DNA from: Beverwykella pulmonaria
Taxonomy: Eukaryota; Ascomycota; Dothideomycetes; Pleosporales; Melanommataceae
Direction: 5' to 3'
NCBI GenBank assembly: GCA_001599595.1
Contig: BCHH01000003.1
Span: forward strand, 1,858,263 to 1,922,262
DNA: 64,000 nucleotides
Shown here piece by piece: positions 31,965 through 43,653 of the stretch. Below the pieces are notes generated by a model, which was not told where the DNA came from, did no database searches, and saw only the letters and a list, made by a program, of their open reading frames with translations. Made by a program: the position numbers and the translations under genes. How positions within the stretch are numbered: position 1 is the first letter of the stretch; each line of letters begins with the position of its first letter.

Positions 31965-34900
31965 TCATGCCTTCCCATCATATTCGTCGATTACACTAAC
32001 CGGCTTGACAAACCTGCCGAGCGGCTTGTACTCGAAATGATCCATGTTAAAGCCCTTCGGCCCTCCGATTTCGATGCCTCGAGGGCTCGTCCACCGCTCA
32101 CTCGCGGTAAGTCCGATCACGAGGACTAACAATCCGTACCGATACTCTGGCGTTCCAATGGCCTCTCCGTTTTGCGCGTCGATGACCGCGATCAGATCAG
32201 GCACTATGGCCAGCACATCATCGCTTGTCTCTTCATCTACCAGACTCTCTTCGCTCTCGCGTATCCGGATAGCAGCGATGTTCTCATTTTTAAAAGGGAT
32301 CTTGATCCTGCCCGTGAACTCAGAGGGTGCAGCACCTGAGGTCGCCGCATCGTTGACGTCGGCACCCTCGATAATGACCTCGCCGTATATGTGGCCCATT
32401 CTCAGGGTTCTTTCAACACCCACTATCTTTCCTTTGAAGAGAACACGGCCAGTCTCCGGCCCACCAACAGCGTCAATGATAGATTCCGCGACACTGTCAA
32501 TCCTGTTCTCCTTCCTCGCCCTTGCGACCTCTCTACCAATCCGCCACGAAAGTGAGATTGTGTGTTCGACCGCCCACCTTTTCGTTTCCGCACCAGTCAC
32601 AGGCCCATCAGCGCATGCAACATGACTTCCCATCTGTGACAGCGCCGCTCTTATGATCTGCTCGACTTTCAGATCACTCGTCGCTGCCGGCATGAACAGC
32701 ACGTTGCCGTTTCCATCCGCGACGGCAACAGGGGCGAAGATGATATCGCGTTCTTTGAAGACAACTGGAGTGGTCTGCCATTTAGTTGGGTATGCGCGAC
32801 CCATCCAGTCGCCGTCAACGACGGGGATGTTCATGTTCGTGGAAGCGCCGATGATCATGCCTTGCAGGCCGTTGGAGCCGCCGATTTCGAGAGCGATCAT
32901 GTGGGTTGCGCGACCACCCTGGTATAGCTTATACAGCTCTTCTTGAGCCTGCATCATACTACACCCATGTCAACCAAAGCTTCATATTGCTTGTGTTAAG
33001 ATTACTTACTCGTCACCAGCCAACTTCTCAATACCAACAGTCGGACTCCCAGCACCACCTCCAGATCCTACTATATCATTATCTTTGAGGTCGTACGGAT
33101 TCACAACTCTTATTACGCCACCGCTGCGCAGAATGCCGCGCATGCGCAACATGCTGGAATACGGTGAGCCACCTCCACCCGTACCTAGGATGTAGCAACC
33201 AATGGTTATCCAGTCAAGGTCGATTTCGGAAACGTACCATGTACGCCCTGTAACTTTGGGCCTGTACGCCAAAATATCGACATCAGGAGGCGCATCATCT
33301 TCTGCGGAAGTGTCTTCGATCGAAGCAGGTGCAATGCCGTTCTCGGAAATGTCGAGCTCGGCCTCCTTTACCTCACTATTGGTGATGTGAAGCCCAGTAA
33401 AGTCGCTGGCTCGCGAGAAGTCGAAGTCGCCTGCTGCTCGAATGATGAAGCGCGTTTTGTGGGCGATGTACGCGAGCGGTAGATTCTCGACCTCCACCAC
33501 CTCAACCGATTTCAAGGATGCTCCAGCCTCAATTGTTTTCTTCTTTGCCTCTTCTGAAATCTCTGCTATTATCTCTTTTGTTGTCTTCTTCTCTGTGGAC
33601 TTCACAGTGTCGATGACAGCACTCACTCTTGCCATTGCAGCACCTATTGCGTTGGCGACTCCAGACCATTCAGGCTTGATCACTCGACTTGCTCCCTGCA
33701 ACTCATCTGGCGCAATCACAGCACCACCTCCAACTAATAGAACAGGAAGGTCTTCGGGTGATGTCTTCATGGTGTCAATCACCTTCTCCAACATCCTTTT
33801 CGTCTCTGCTTTGAAGTCTTCAATATCCCGCTCCTCCAGCTTGCCTTTTAGGTTCTCTGGATCGCCTATTAAAACTTCGGCCGAACCAGCTACCGTGTAA
33901 TCCGTCGCTGTTGGTACATCTCCTCCAAATACCAAAGCTTTCTCGGGCAACTTGTAACCAACCGACTCCGGACCTACAGCCAGCTTCCCTTCAATTCTTC
34001 GGACAAGAGAACCCCCACCAAGTCCAATGCTCTTCACATCTGGGTAAGAGAAGTTCATACGCACACCAGAGAGTTCAGAATATGCGGCTTGCTGGCGAGG
34101 GAACCCATTTGCGAGCAGCAACCCGACATCTGTTGTAGTACCACCAACATCAACGACCATCATCGCCTCCCCTTTCTTGCCCTTCTCCCCGCCAACAAGG
34201 AATGCGGCACCACGCATGCTATTTGTTGGCCCCGAGGAGAAGGTTCGGATAGGCAGCCTCGATGCTGCATCTCCAGAGAGAATCGTGCCGTCATTCTGTG
34301 TGATGAAGACTGGGCAGTTCAGACCAAGTGCTTTGATCGGAGACTGAAATGACGAAATCGTCTTCCGCGCGAAATCAAGAATAGATGCATTCAGTATCGC
34401 TGCGTTCTCGCGCTCGAGGAAACCAAGGTTTGCAACCGTTTTACTAAGTACAACGTCAACGCCTGGAATCTCCCGCTTGATAATCTCGCCAGCGCGCTCC
34501 TCTTGCTGCTCGATAGTGTCGATGGGCGAGAATATGCCATTCACGACAACTGATTTAATCCCTTTCGACGTGATGATCCGGCATTGATCTATAATCTCTG
34601 CTTCTTTAATATCAGATATAAGCGCGCCATCGACTTCGATCCCCCCTTTCACGAGCGCGTAATGGCCTAAGATCAACTTGCGGAGGGAGGGGGGCCAGTC
34701 AATGCAGGGCGGCGCGTGTTTGCTGAATGGACCTGATAGACGTATTACGGCAACCTGTGACAAGCGTGTGTGGTCCCGTGTTATGACGGCGTTGACAAAG
34801 TGCGTTGTGCCAATAGTCACGCTTGCTACGTGGTCAGGGCTCACGTGCGCCGATTTGAACATCGTGGTGATGGCAGCGGCGATGCCATGGCTGGGGTCCG

Positions 34901-35270
34901 GTGTAGTTGGGGCTTTATGCCTGGGGAGCAGTCAGTCACTAAATCGCGGTGAAAGTAACGGATCGATGGATGCGGTGTACCCATCCAGGTATCCCAATGA
35001 AGCATAGCGCCCCGGTGAGGGTGAAGGGCCGTTCACGTGCTCGAGCCAAGCCCGCAGTCCCGATCACGTCCTTCGATTCTGAGACTTGTACATACCACGC
35101 AACAATACCTCTCCCTACTTCAGATGACTTTGTCGGATCAATGATGACTCCATCTGTATTCGTCCTGCGTAACGGTTAATTTCTTTCTTTCGAGCTGTTT
35201 GCTGTCGAGGGGAAACTTGCCCGCCAACATCAACACCGATGCGAAGCTTGGTTGTAGAAGCTAGGTGCAT
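31965..35270 (-). CDS. Hydantoinase/oxoprolinase-type protein fused to DUF917
   Basis: Four exons, 35270-35221, 35164-35096, 34920-33010 and 32958-31965, give 1007 aa. Exon 1 (MHLASTTKLRIGVDVGG) meets exon 2 (TNTDGVIIDPTKS) through an intron with a GC donor (GCAAGT), rebuilding the ATP-binding signature RIGVDVGGTNTDG at the N-terminus. The hydantoinase A part continues with VTIGTTHFVNAVITRD, VFITQNDGTILSGDAASRLP, TFSSGPTNSMRGAAFL and MMVVDVGGTTTDVGLL. From about residue 590, YILGTGGGGSPYSSML and DIVGSGGGAGSPTVGIEKL begin the DUF917 half, which runs to the end. Such fusions are thought to open cyclic amides (hydantoin, oxoproline or related lactams) with ATP. It is transcribed away from an NCS1 permease, suggesting uptake and hydrolysis of one substrate. 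Confidence 0.92.
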
Positions 35271-35384
35271 GATTCGGATCAATAACAGCAAAAGTCAGTC
35301 GAATGAGAAGAAGGAGAGGAGGGCAGAAGTGACACAGCTTCCTGCCAATGTGTTGTGAGTGTTGGGCTGGCTGCCGATCTAATC

Positions 35385-35400
35385 AGATAAGATAGGATAG
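35385..35400. promoter_or_regulatory. Clustered GATA sites in the divergent promoter
   Basis: AGATAAGATAGGATAG holds two HGATAR sites (AGATAA, AGATAG) and a third GATA core. HGATAR is the binding site of AreA/Nit2-type GATA factors that switch on nitrogen scavenging genes. The cluster lies 115 nt from the hydantoinase start and 431 nt from the permease start. Confidence 0.6.
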
Positions 35401-35830
35401 GTAAGCCGAGAGCGGGTCATCTCCGGTCTCGGACCGAAGTACCCCGCAGCATAGCTACAACACCCTCATTGCTCCAAGGTCTGGTCAAGGTACTGTAACC
35501 TTTTCATATTTCCAATGTGATTATAGCAACCCAGCCTCAACAATTCTACTACCATCATGAACGGCGTCGTGCAAGTACCAATTTGTGTTGTTACCCGGAA
35601 ATAATATTCGACGTTTATGTGGCTACAATTCCCCACTCCTCGACATCACGTCGATCAATCTCAATCCTTGCCAACCCGTATCACGGATTACGATTTCAAG
35701 GTAGCATGCCGAGCATGCGGATCTCGGAGCTCCTACTATTAGTCCAATTTTGATTAACATGAGAACCCTCCCGCCGTGGAATGCATTTTGCCTCCCTTTC
35801 TCATCTCGTTTGACTTAGATCTCTATCAAT

Positions 35831-37705
35831 ATGGGTCTCAGACACCCCCTCGTGTCTCTAAACCACGCAATCAAACTGAAAGGTAACAAAGCACAGCACG
35901 AGCAAACCGATGCATGGAGCAACCGCGATCTCATCCCTCTGCCACCAGCGAGAAGGACATGGGGATGGTTTAATTACTTTGGGTTCTGGGCTATAAGTAG
36001 TTTGAATATTTCGAATTGGCAGACGCCGAGTTCGTTCTTGAGTATGGCCGTTCCATCTACCTTTCCTTATATAACATGGGTTATGTGAACATTGCTAATG
36101 TTATACAGCTCTGGGATTGTCTGTCCGCCAGGCTATGCTCATCATCATTGTCGGTCGGATCATCATTGCGCTGTTTTCCGCACTCATCGCTTGGTGTGGA
36201 CTGGAATGGCATATAGGATTCACAGTACAGAATAGATATTCCTGGGGCATGAGAGCGAGCTATTTCCCACTGCTGCAGCGGATCTTGCTCAATTTTATCT
36301 GGAACGCTGTTCAATGTGAGTCTTTCTCTCCACCCAAAAAAAAAGAAGCCCATTGTCGATGAAGTGGTACTGATGTGCATACAGGTTGGAATGGCGGCCG
36401 CTTAATCGCAGTGTGCATAACATGCATCTGGCCCTCCTTCGCTCGCATCCATAATACCTTCGGCTTCAACATGCCCACTACAACCTACGAATTCGTCGGT
36501 TTCGTAATTTTCTGGTTCCTTTCAAGCCCCTTCCTTCTCCTCCGTCCTGAGAAATTCAAACTCCCCTTCCAAATCGTATGCATCTGGTGCGGTCTTGGCA
36601 TGTTGTCGTGGATGATTTGGGGGCTTGTCGTAGCAGGTGGCGTGGGCCCCCTATGGAATACCGGACAGTCGTTGCCGAAGGGGAGTAGATGGAGTGCCAG
36701 TTGGTTAATCATGGCGGGGATCAATCAGACGGTGGGTGGTCTAGCCGCGGGAATCACGAATGGGAGTGATTTCTCGCGGTACGCAAAAGCGAAAAGATCC
36801 TACGTTATTGGCACGATTACCAGCTGCGTCATCACCGGAACGTTAGTCTGCCTCGTAGGTCTCGTCACTGCAGCATCATGCCAGAAGATCTACGGCGAGG
36901 TGTACTGGAATCCCCCGGACTTGTTGATGGTGATGATGGACTCGGGGAACGGGTCTTCAAAAGCACGAGCTGGCGTCTTTTTTCTTAGCGCGGGATTTGC
37001 TTTCACAGCCATGTTCGAAAACATCTGCGGCAACACCATCGCTGGTGGTATCGACCTGGCGGGGCTCTTCCCGCAATACATCGATATCCGACGGGGTGCT
37101 ATTATTACCTTTGTCGCTGCGTGGATCGTGCAACCCTGGCAGCTCATCAACCGCGCTACGACGTTCATCGCAGTTCTATCCTCGTTCTCTGTTTTCCTAG
37201 CGCCGATCATGGGGATTATGGCTTGCGATTATTATTTGTTGAGAAAAAGGAGGGTTAGATTGAGCCATTTGTATCGGACGCACGACTCAATCTACATTTT
37301 CTGGCACGGGGTCAACTGGAGAGCGATTCCGGCATGGACGTGCGGCGTGGCTCCTACTATCGGCGGCCTTGTCGTTACCGTTCGTCTTGACCCTGATCCA
37401 CCGAGAGCTTTAGTTCAGCTCTATTATATGGCGTTCTTGATCGGTAAGCCGCACCCCATCTAGCAATGTAGGCGTGAGGAGTGTTTGCTGACTAGAAGGA
37501 AGGGTTTTTTATCAGTGCAGTTGTGTTCTATGGGTTGAATTGGGTGTTTCCGGCTAAGGACGCTATGGATCAGTATGACGAGGTGGATGTTTATGGAACG
37601 TTTACGGTAAGGGAAGCGAGGAGGCTGGGAGTCGTTCTGGTCGAAGATGAAATAACGGGAGAAGAACAGCATGTCATCATCAATGGGAATGATAGGAAAT
37701 TGTAA
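35831..37705 (+). CDS. NCS1 nucleobase/allantoin/hydantoin permease (Fur type)
   Basis: Exons 35831-36041, 36109-36315, 36385-37443 and 37503-37705 give 559 aa, close to the 550-580 usual for fungal Fur-type carriers. The cytosolic N-terminus has NRDLIPLPPARRTWGWFNYFGFWAISSLNISNWQTPSS, the conserved entry to helix 1. Later motifs are RYSWGMRASYFPLLQRILLNFIWNAVQCWNGG, GGLAAGITNGSDFSRYAKAKRS, and ENICGNTIAGGIDLAGLFPQYIDIRRG, followed by AAWIVQPWQLINRATTFIAVLSSFSVFLAPIMGIMACDYYLLRK. Proton symport of uracil, allantoin, uridine or hydantoin is known for the family; the neighbouring hydantoinase-type gene favours a cyclic ureide or lactam. Final-exon acceptor is the AAG at 37500-37502, set by frame. 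Confidence 0.93.
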
Positions 37706-37991
37706 CGCCTCGTAGATTTCACCCTGCATTCAACATTCGGATAATTTGGTGTTAGAGAATATTAGTATCCGAGATTTAGTGACGCCCATATATTCAGTTC
37801 TTCATTTTTATGACGTATATCCGAGGGCTTTACAGTCGTGAGTGGACTACGGCATTGCACGTAATGTTCCATAAGTGAGCTGGGTACAACTTTAGTGTAG
37901 CAACGATATGAGAGATCAGTTAAGCAACTTTGAAGTGTTGAGGAGCGTTAAATCTGTCTTTTTCATGCCTGGACTCCGTTTTTGTGGACTT
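37706..37991. other. Intergenic spacer
   Basis: The 3' flank of the NCS1 permease. No feature was recognised. Confidence 0.4.
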
Positions 37992-38267
37992 CTATTTTAT
38001 AGGCACTTTCTTCTCTACTCGAATAATTCCACGCTGCACATGGTCATCACGACGCTCTTCTAACATGGCTAATACGTAGTCATGCTGCTTGTCCGACACG
38101 ACTGATCCATGATCTTGCTGCTCATCCAGCATAACCAATACATGGTCATGCTGCTTATTCAACACGGAGGATTCATGGCTTTGCTGCTCATTCGAAACGA
38201 CAGATATGTCATTCTATTCTTCCTCAGGCACAGTGAATATCTGCTCATGCTGGTCATGTACCTCTCA
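37992..38267 (-). pseudogene. Relic of a repetitive coiled-coil-like coding sequence
   Basis: The minus strand from about 38264 to TAG 37994-37992 reads as imperfect repeats of about 16 residues: NEQQSHESSVLNKQHDHVLV, LDEQQDHGSVVSDKQHDYVL, then a basic tail HVQRGIIRVEKKVPIK. A TAG at 38216-38214 sits where Gln is plausible, and TGA at 38267-38265 and a frame change break the upstream part. The same bases read on the plus strand give a Leu-rich artefact. I do not know the family. It looks like the 3' end of a decayed gene. Confidence 0.3.
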
Positions 38268-39507
38268 ACTCTTCTCCCAGCTCTTCGTGTTGAGTAGGCT
38301 GCCGCGTCTCCTTCCAGCTTAGAGCCAGTGATATATCGCCGACTTTGCTCTCTTATATAAACATAAGCTAAGGCTTGTATTTTCTTCTGAATGGGGCTCA
38401 AATCAATTGCTTGACTGAAAAAGGAAGAGCACCAGGGTGTTTGAGATTGAGGGTATCTCCATTGCGACCGTACGGACCAGAGAAAAATGTCTGTGACCTC
38501 CGGGTGCATCTCCATAATGTGATGCTCAATTTCACTTGCACCCAGATGTATGGAATGAGAGATGTTTGCTAACTGAGTCGTTGTGCTAGAAGGATCCAGT
38601 CGATGACGGTCCTATTAAACATTAGGATATGAGCTAATGCAACCTATGTGTACAATAGCTCACAGTGTTGATGCTGGCAAGGGCGTATGGAAATTCTACT
38701 ATAGACTTTCCACCGTCTGCTTCAAGAAGAGTAGGTCTTCACGTCAGAACGGGTATGACACCCGGGACTTCCAGTACCGAACCGCATTCCGAAACCCATC
38801 GGTAGGTTCTCTAACATTCGAGGGTTCCAGCTTTTTCCGAATGCTTTCCAGAGTACTTGAGTAGGCTGGAATGCCCACATTGGCAAGAAGAGTACTTGGA
38901 TCGGTGACAACACCCCCAGCAACTTCAGCCATAGCGTTTCGAGGTGATGATGAACTTCAGCCTAGTTAGGCTGCGCGTGGGAACAACTGCATGTTTATTT
39001 GAACCACGATGCATGAGAGCGGGGAGAAGCGAGGTTGAAGAAAAAAAGCAGCTCTACGAAGTGATTGGTTCCATGGACCTAAAATATGTTTGTCTTGTTA
39101 GCGTCTTGTAATTAGCTTTGGTTACCTTCCTATGCTACGCGTTTTTTGAGCATAATATTGGGGCTTGTGATTGCCTTGGCATCTACTTTACTTTTACGTC
39201 CAAAGTCTTGAAGGAACACAGTATTAGCATCTGCATATTCCAAATTGAGTTGTAGGTACCATTGTGTGCACGTGCTCACCAGCCTAAATCCTAGTTCGTG
39301 TCCGGAAGAACGTGATTGGTTGACGCATTTTCCGAGCATCGCGCGCTACTATCGAATATAGAAATTATATGACATATAATGATTGACGTTGCACGTTCTC
39401 TATTAACAGTGCATGACTGAGTGTGTGAACAGTATAAAGCAGAGGTGAACGTACTTGATGCGATGAGAAGAGACTAACATTTACCCTCGAGACATCGATA
39501 GCACATT
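38268..39507. other. Gene-poor stretch
   Basis: No gene is firmly supported. A minus-strand frame at 38932-38744 (starting MAEVAGGVVTDPSTLL) has protein-like composition but no partner exons or family likeness. Confidence 0.4.
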
Positions 39508-39984
39508 ATGAAGCTCTTCGCCTTCTTTTTCTTGCTACTTACATTCGTGACCGGCCTTCCGGTCACTTCTCCTACTGCTGGCGATATCGACCCCTCGGAT
39601 CCGTTCGCACCGAGACCCATTGATGGTAGCCCTGTTACTGGCCGTCCCGCAGAGCCACGCCCAGTGGAGCCACATCCCATCGGTTCCCGGTTCCTTAAGA
39701 CCCGCCAGATGACCGTGCCTGGAGCATACATCATCGAGTTCAAAGAGGGTTATGTACGCCCGAACCTTCTCTTCTATTCTCTTTCTCTGCTACTGATCAT
39801 GATATTGCAGACCCATGACCAGTTTAGAGCGTACTTAGAACAGAGCAAAGTTGCGTACGAGTTCCGCTACATCTACAACAGCCCGAAGGTCTTCGTGGGG
39901 GTTTCGATTCAAATAAAGGATAATGCGGATTACCTAATGGTTGCGAGTTGGGAGGGCGTGGGAACAATCACCCCCGTACGGTAA
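39508..39984 (+). CDS. Secreted subtilase propeptide (inhibitor I9) without a protease domain
   Basis: Exons 39508-39753 and 39811-39984 are joined across a 57-nt in-frame intron (GTACGC to TTGCAG with CTGATC before it), giving about 139 aa. The signal peptide is MKLFAFFFLLLTFVTGLPV. A Pro-rich linker follows, then VPGAYIIEFKEGY, YEFRYIYN, VFVGVSIQI and GVGTITPVR. This is the inhibitor I9 prodomain of secreted subtilisin-like proteases, which folds the protease and blocks it before removal. Protease blocks with the catalytic Asp, His and Ser do not follow. It is either a truncated subtilase or a free-standing inhibitor of the kind known in other fungi. The stop TAA overlaps a GTAAGT, so a lost downstream exon is possible. 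Confidence 0.65.
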   Translation: MKLFAFFFLLLTFVTGLPVTSPTAGDIDPSDPFAPRPIDGSPVTGRPAEPRPVEPHPIGSRFLKTRQMTVPGAYIIEFKEGYVRPNLLFYSLSLLLIMILQTHDQFRAYLEQSKVAYEFRYIYNSPKVFVGVSIQIKDNADYLMVASWEGVGTITPVR

Positions 39985-42083
39985 GTAAATTTGCGCCCGG
40001 GGCACAAGTAGTTGTGCTTCATATCAGCCGCGAAGTTCAAGAGATGCCATCCCGGTGGTGTTGAAAGCCCTTCCCCCCTTCAGTGCTAGCACTAGCAACT
40101 CTCCACTTATCAGAGCTACACTGACTGTGAAATTAGTGTCGTGACGATCCCGCCACTTCCTGGAAAAGAGCCCATAGGTGTGGAAACCTGATATAGGAGA
40201 GATGCTGACGGGAAGCCGAAATCTATAATGTCAGCAGCGAGGAATAGTTGGCATAGGAAGTAGATGTTACTAAGAAGCGCACAAGATATTCTCTCTATGC
40301 TTTGCTGAGGAGTGGATGTTGAAATCAATTGATGTTAATATCATGGTTTATCATTAGCAACTATGAAGTTGAAGTAACAAGCAGCAATGACGTTATTTGA
40401 CGGGGATTAGTTAGCGTCTGCTCAACCTCATTTCGCTTCCACTTTCACGTCTCAAATTCCACCCAAGTTAACCATCTACTACAAATTCTCAAGAATCAAG
40501 ACTAATCTACTTCTCTTGCTCGCACCTCTGCGTTCACAAAACCTCTTGTATACACAATCTACTGATTGCAAAAAGCGAGAGATGTACCTCGGGCTTCAAA
40601 ACCTGCCCAAGTGGACACTCCTCTGAGAGAAACACCTCAAGGACGGTGAATTATGTGTCTTGGAACAGATACACGCCTGTATCGTGGGAGTGGCGAGTCC
40701 GACATGTTTTGCTTCGAACGCCACCAGGCCTGCTCAGGTTTCTCAGGCTCTTATCAGTGACCACGGCTTCGGGTATGGACGTGCATTCTCCTGAGAAAGA
40801 ACTCGCGAAGTTGAGTTATGCTCGGGTTTCTTAATCGCTGCATCAAACGCCTGAGTGGGCCTGGGGCGAGGATTGTAATCACATTGAGTCCGCTTTTGAA
40901 TTTATCCTGTCCCTTTCTGGCAATACCAAGACGGTGCTTGAAAGGGACAAAACCGCCAGCACACTTAGGGCACCGATCTCACTATGGCATTTCAATACCA
41001 AGCCAAATCTCGCGGCTTAGCGGTCTTGAAGAGGTGGGGGCCACCCTTCCTTGCGTTTCGCGTGGGGTGCCTTGGCATCACATTTGGCCGTTTCGACATT
41101 CGTTTCAAGGTTACCTGCGGCGGCAGGCACAGTCTTTCAGCCGCATCGTGTTCCGCTGGCTCTGGTTGCTCATCTCCTTCTCCTAATACCTTCTTGGCTT
41201 GGACTGTGTGTCGGGAAGATTCGGGAAGCGCGAATTCGCGAAGCTGTTCGCGGAAGCTAGCTCTTCGACAAGTTTGGAAGGTTTTCCCCTGTTCCACGGC
41301 GCCCTTCCGCTTCCCCTACGAAGCGCCCGTTCTGTTCTCGAACGCTGGCGCGTCCTTGATATCACGGCCTTACTTCCTATATTTGATATTTGGCCACAGT
41401 CGTCAATGTCCAGCGCCAAGATAAGTGATCGAATGCGATAATCGGCCACCATGGACCGAAATCATTCAAAATATTAGTCGCCGCTCGCATAAGATCTAGT
41501 CTCAATCACGGAACCAAAAATAACTTAAATTCAGCGCAAGCAATTTACTCGTCATCAAAAGGCATAGAGACAACCAAAAAAACCTACTAGTATCGGCGGC
41601 GTGTCACATGCCTTGGCGGAGCGGACCGCCAAGAGCGTGCTTCGCTTTCTGTATTCGTTCACGTAGCTAGGATCTCAGGTCTGTGGCCAATCGCACGTGC
41701 ATTAGCGTTGGCACAGATTCTTATCTGAAGCCTTCGCAGTGGGTACAAGGAGAGGTATCGAAGTAACACCTCACCTCCGCCAAGGTAAATGGGATTCTAC
41801 TCCACCCCTGGGCGCTACATCGGGGGTCGAGGTTGCTCTGCTAACCGCCTCTCCATATATTTTGCTATCTGTGGGTTGAAACTGTCTCGAGATAGCAGAA
41901 ACCGTGCTCATGGCCATCTTGTATTTGCGTGGTTAAGACTTCGCTCCTTCTCCTCCTTTTTCCTCCCAACGGCCGGGCGCTGAGAGAACTTGCGATTTCC
42001 TTTGTGTTTCTTTCATACATTCTGGCGTTCTTATTCATTCGTTTCTTCTGGTGCAGGTCACCTTTTTCCGGCCTCTCGAAATA
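39985..42083. other. Gene-poor region with conflicting open frames
   Basis: Between 40640 and 41450 open frames overlap on both strands without a recognisable domain. The stretch may hold a decayed gene. CT-rich DNA at 41935-42060 is the leader and promoter of the transporter at 42084, with GTGCAG at 42051-42056 as a possible leader-intron acceptor. Confidence 0.4.
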
Positions 42084-43653
42084 ATGGATACACAATATCG
42101 TCCCGACGATAACATGGGCGAAAACAGAGGCTTCAATCCCAATTTTGATCAGGATCAATCTGGCCATTCCCGCACAAGCACTGTCAACACCTGGGTTCAG
42201 GTTCCTATTCCTCAATATGCTAGTGAGCCAGCGTACTTCAACGGACAAAATGGACAAAATGGCTATCCGATCGACATGAAAGGGAAGCAACCATCATATG
42301 TGGTCCATGAGCATTCAGTACAGCCAACACCTATGGACACCCCTCGGGATTCACTCGACCTAGAAAAGCAGAGCAAAGAGATTCATGCTATACCTCATGA
42401 TCCGCACATGAAGGATCCCAATCAGCCAAAGATTCCGTTCGGACAGCGAATCAAGCACTTCACTTGGGCATGGTAAGGTTTAGATCCATTCTTCTTGCTT
42501 CCCGTCCAGGACTAACCTCTTGAAGGTACACATTGACTATGAGTACGGGTGGTTTAGCCACGCTCATTTCAATTCAGCCGCATGCCTTCCCAGGCTTGAT
42601 ATCGATTGGAGCATTCTTCTATGCCCTCAACCTTATCATGTTTTCGACTCTTTGTACATTGATGATAATTCGGTTCGCCAAATTTCCTGGTTCGTTCAAG
42701 GAGTCTATCAAACATGAGCGAGAAGGTCTTTTCCTCGGTCCATTCTTCCTCTCTGTGGCAACAATCATTACGAGCACTCAGAAATACGTCGTACCAGCCT
42801 ACGATATGACACACCCCACGCGTGGATGGATGATTACTAGCATATCCATCGCCTTCTGGCTTTACACCTTCCTCACATTCTGCCTCGCAGTGTTTCAGTA
42901 CTCGTTCTTGTTTGTCGGCCATACATACATGTTGACCAAGTTCATGCCGTCGTGGCTCCTCCCAATCTTCCCCATAATGTTGGCGGGAACCATTGCGTCT
43001 ACGATCGCTGCCGACCAGCCAATCGAATCAAGAATGCCTATACTTGTTGCTGGATTAGGATGTCAGGGTCTGGGATTTACCGTCGCTATTCTCATGTATG
43101 CCCACTATATCGGTCGCCTAATGCAAGTGGGACTACCAAATCGTGAACATCGGCCAGCAATGTTTATTGGTGTTGGTCCCCCGTCTTTCACTTGTCTGGC
43201 TTTGATTGGAATGGCCAACGCTCTCCCGCAAGATTTCGACCTTCAGGGCGATGGATTGTTGGATGGAAAATTGCTGCGGACCATGGCTCTTGTTGTGGCG
43301 TTGTTTCTTTGGGTGTTAGCAATGTGGTTCTTCATGATTGCCCTAGTTGCCGTGAGTCCCATTTCCCAGTCGATACTTGCTTTCTATTATGCTAAATCTC
43401 TCTTTAGACTCTCCACTCACGACCCAAGTACTTCCATCTCGGATGGTGGGCTATGGTCTTCCCGAACACTGGTTTCGTCATTGCCACTATTTCCATTGGC
43501 AGAGAGCTCAAAGATGAGACTATTCTTTATGTTGGCAACGGACTCACCATCGCGATTATCGTTATGTGGGTATTCGTACTGTTCTGCAACCTGAGAGCTG
43601 TCTGGGTCGTAGATATCATGTATCCTGGACGAGACGAGGATGTTGAAGACTAG
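42084..43653 (+). CDS. TDT/SLAC1-family anion transporter (malate/sulfite type)
   Basis: Exons 42084-42472, 42526-43351 and 43408-43653 give 486 aa. A hydrophilic N-terminus of about 125 residues (Gln/Asn-rich, with NGQNGQNGYP) leads to the family entry RIKHFTWAWYTLTMSTGGLATL. About ten membrane segments follow. Diagnostic blocks are LISIGAFFYALNLIMFSTL, LPIFPIMLAGTIASTIAADQP, HYIGRLMQVGLP, MFIGVGPPSFTCLALIGMAN, and FHLGWWAMVFPNTGFVIATISIG. The family moves C4-dicarboxylates (Mae1), sulfite (Ssu1) or other anions across the plasma membrane. The FPNTGF and GPP-S-F forms fit the Mae1-like branch, but the substrate is an inference. The start is taken at ATG 42084, the first in-frame ATG. Confidence 0.92.

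Noticed and set aside
38744..38932. Minus-strand 62-codon frame starting MAEVAGGV
   Set aside because: Protein-like at first sight, but no second exon, family or promoter signal was found; insufficient support.
40646..41452. Overlapping open frames on both strands, with hints of a zinc-finger-like His/Cys pattern
   Set aside because: No frame carries a proper C2H2 spacing, and frames change every hundred bases; at most a decayed gene.
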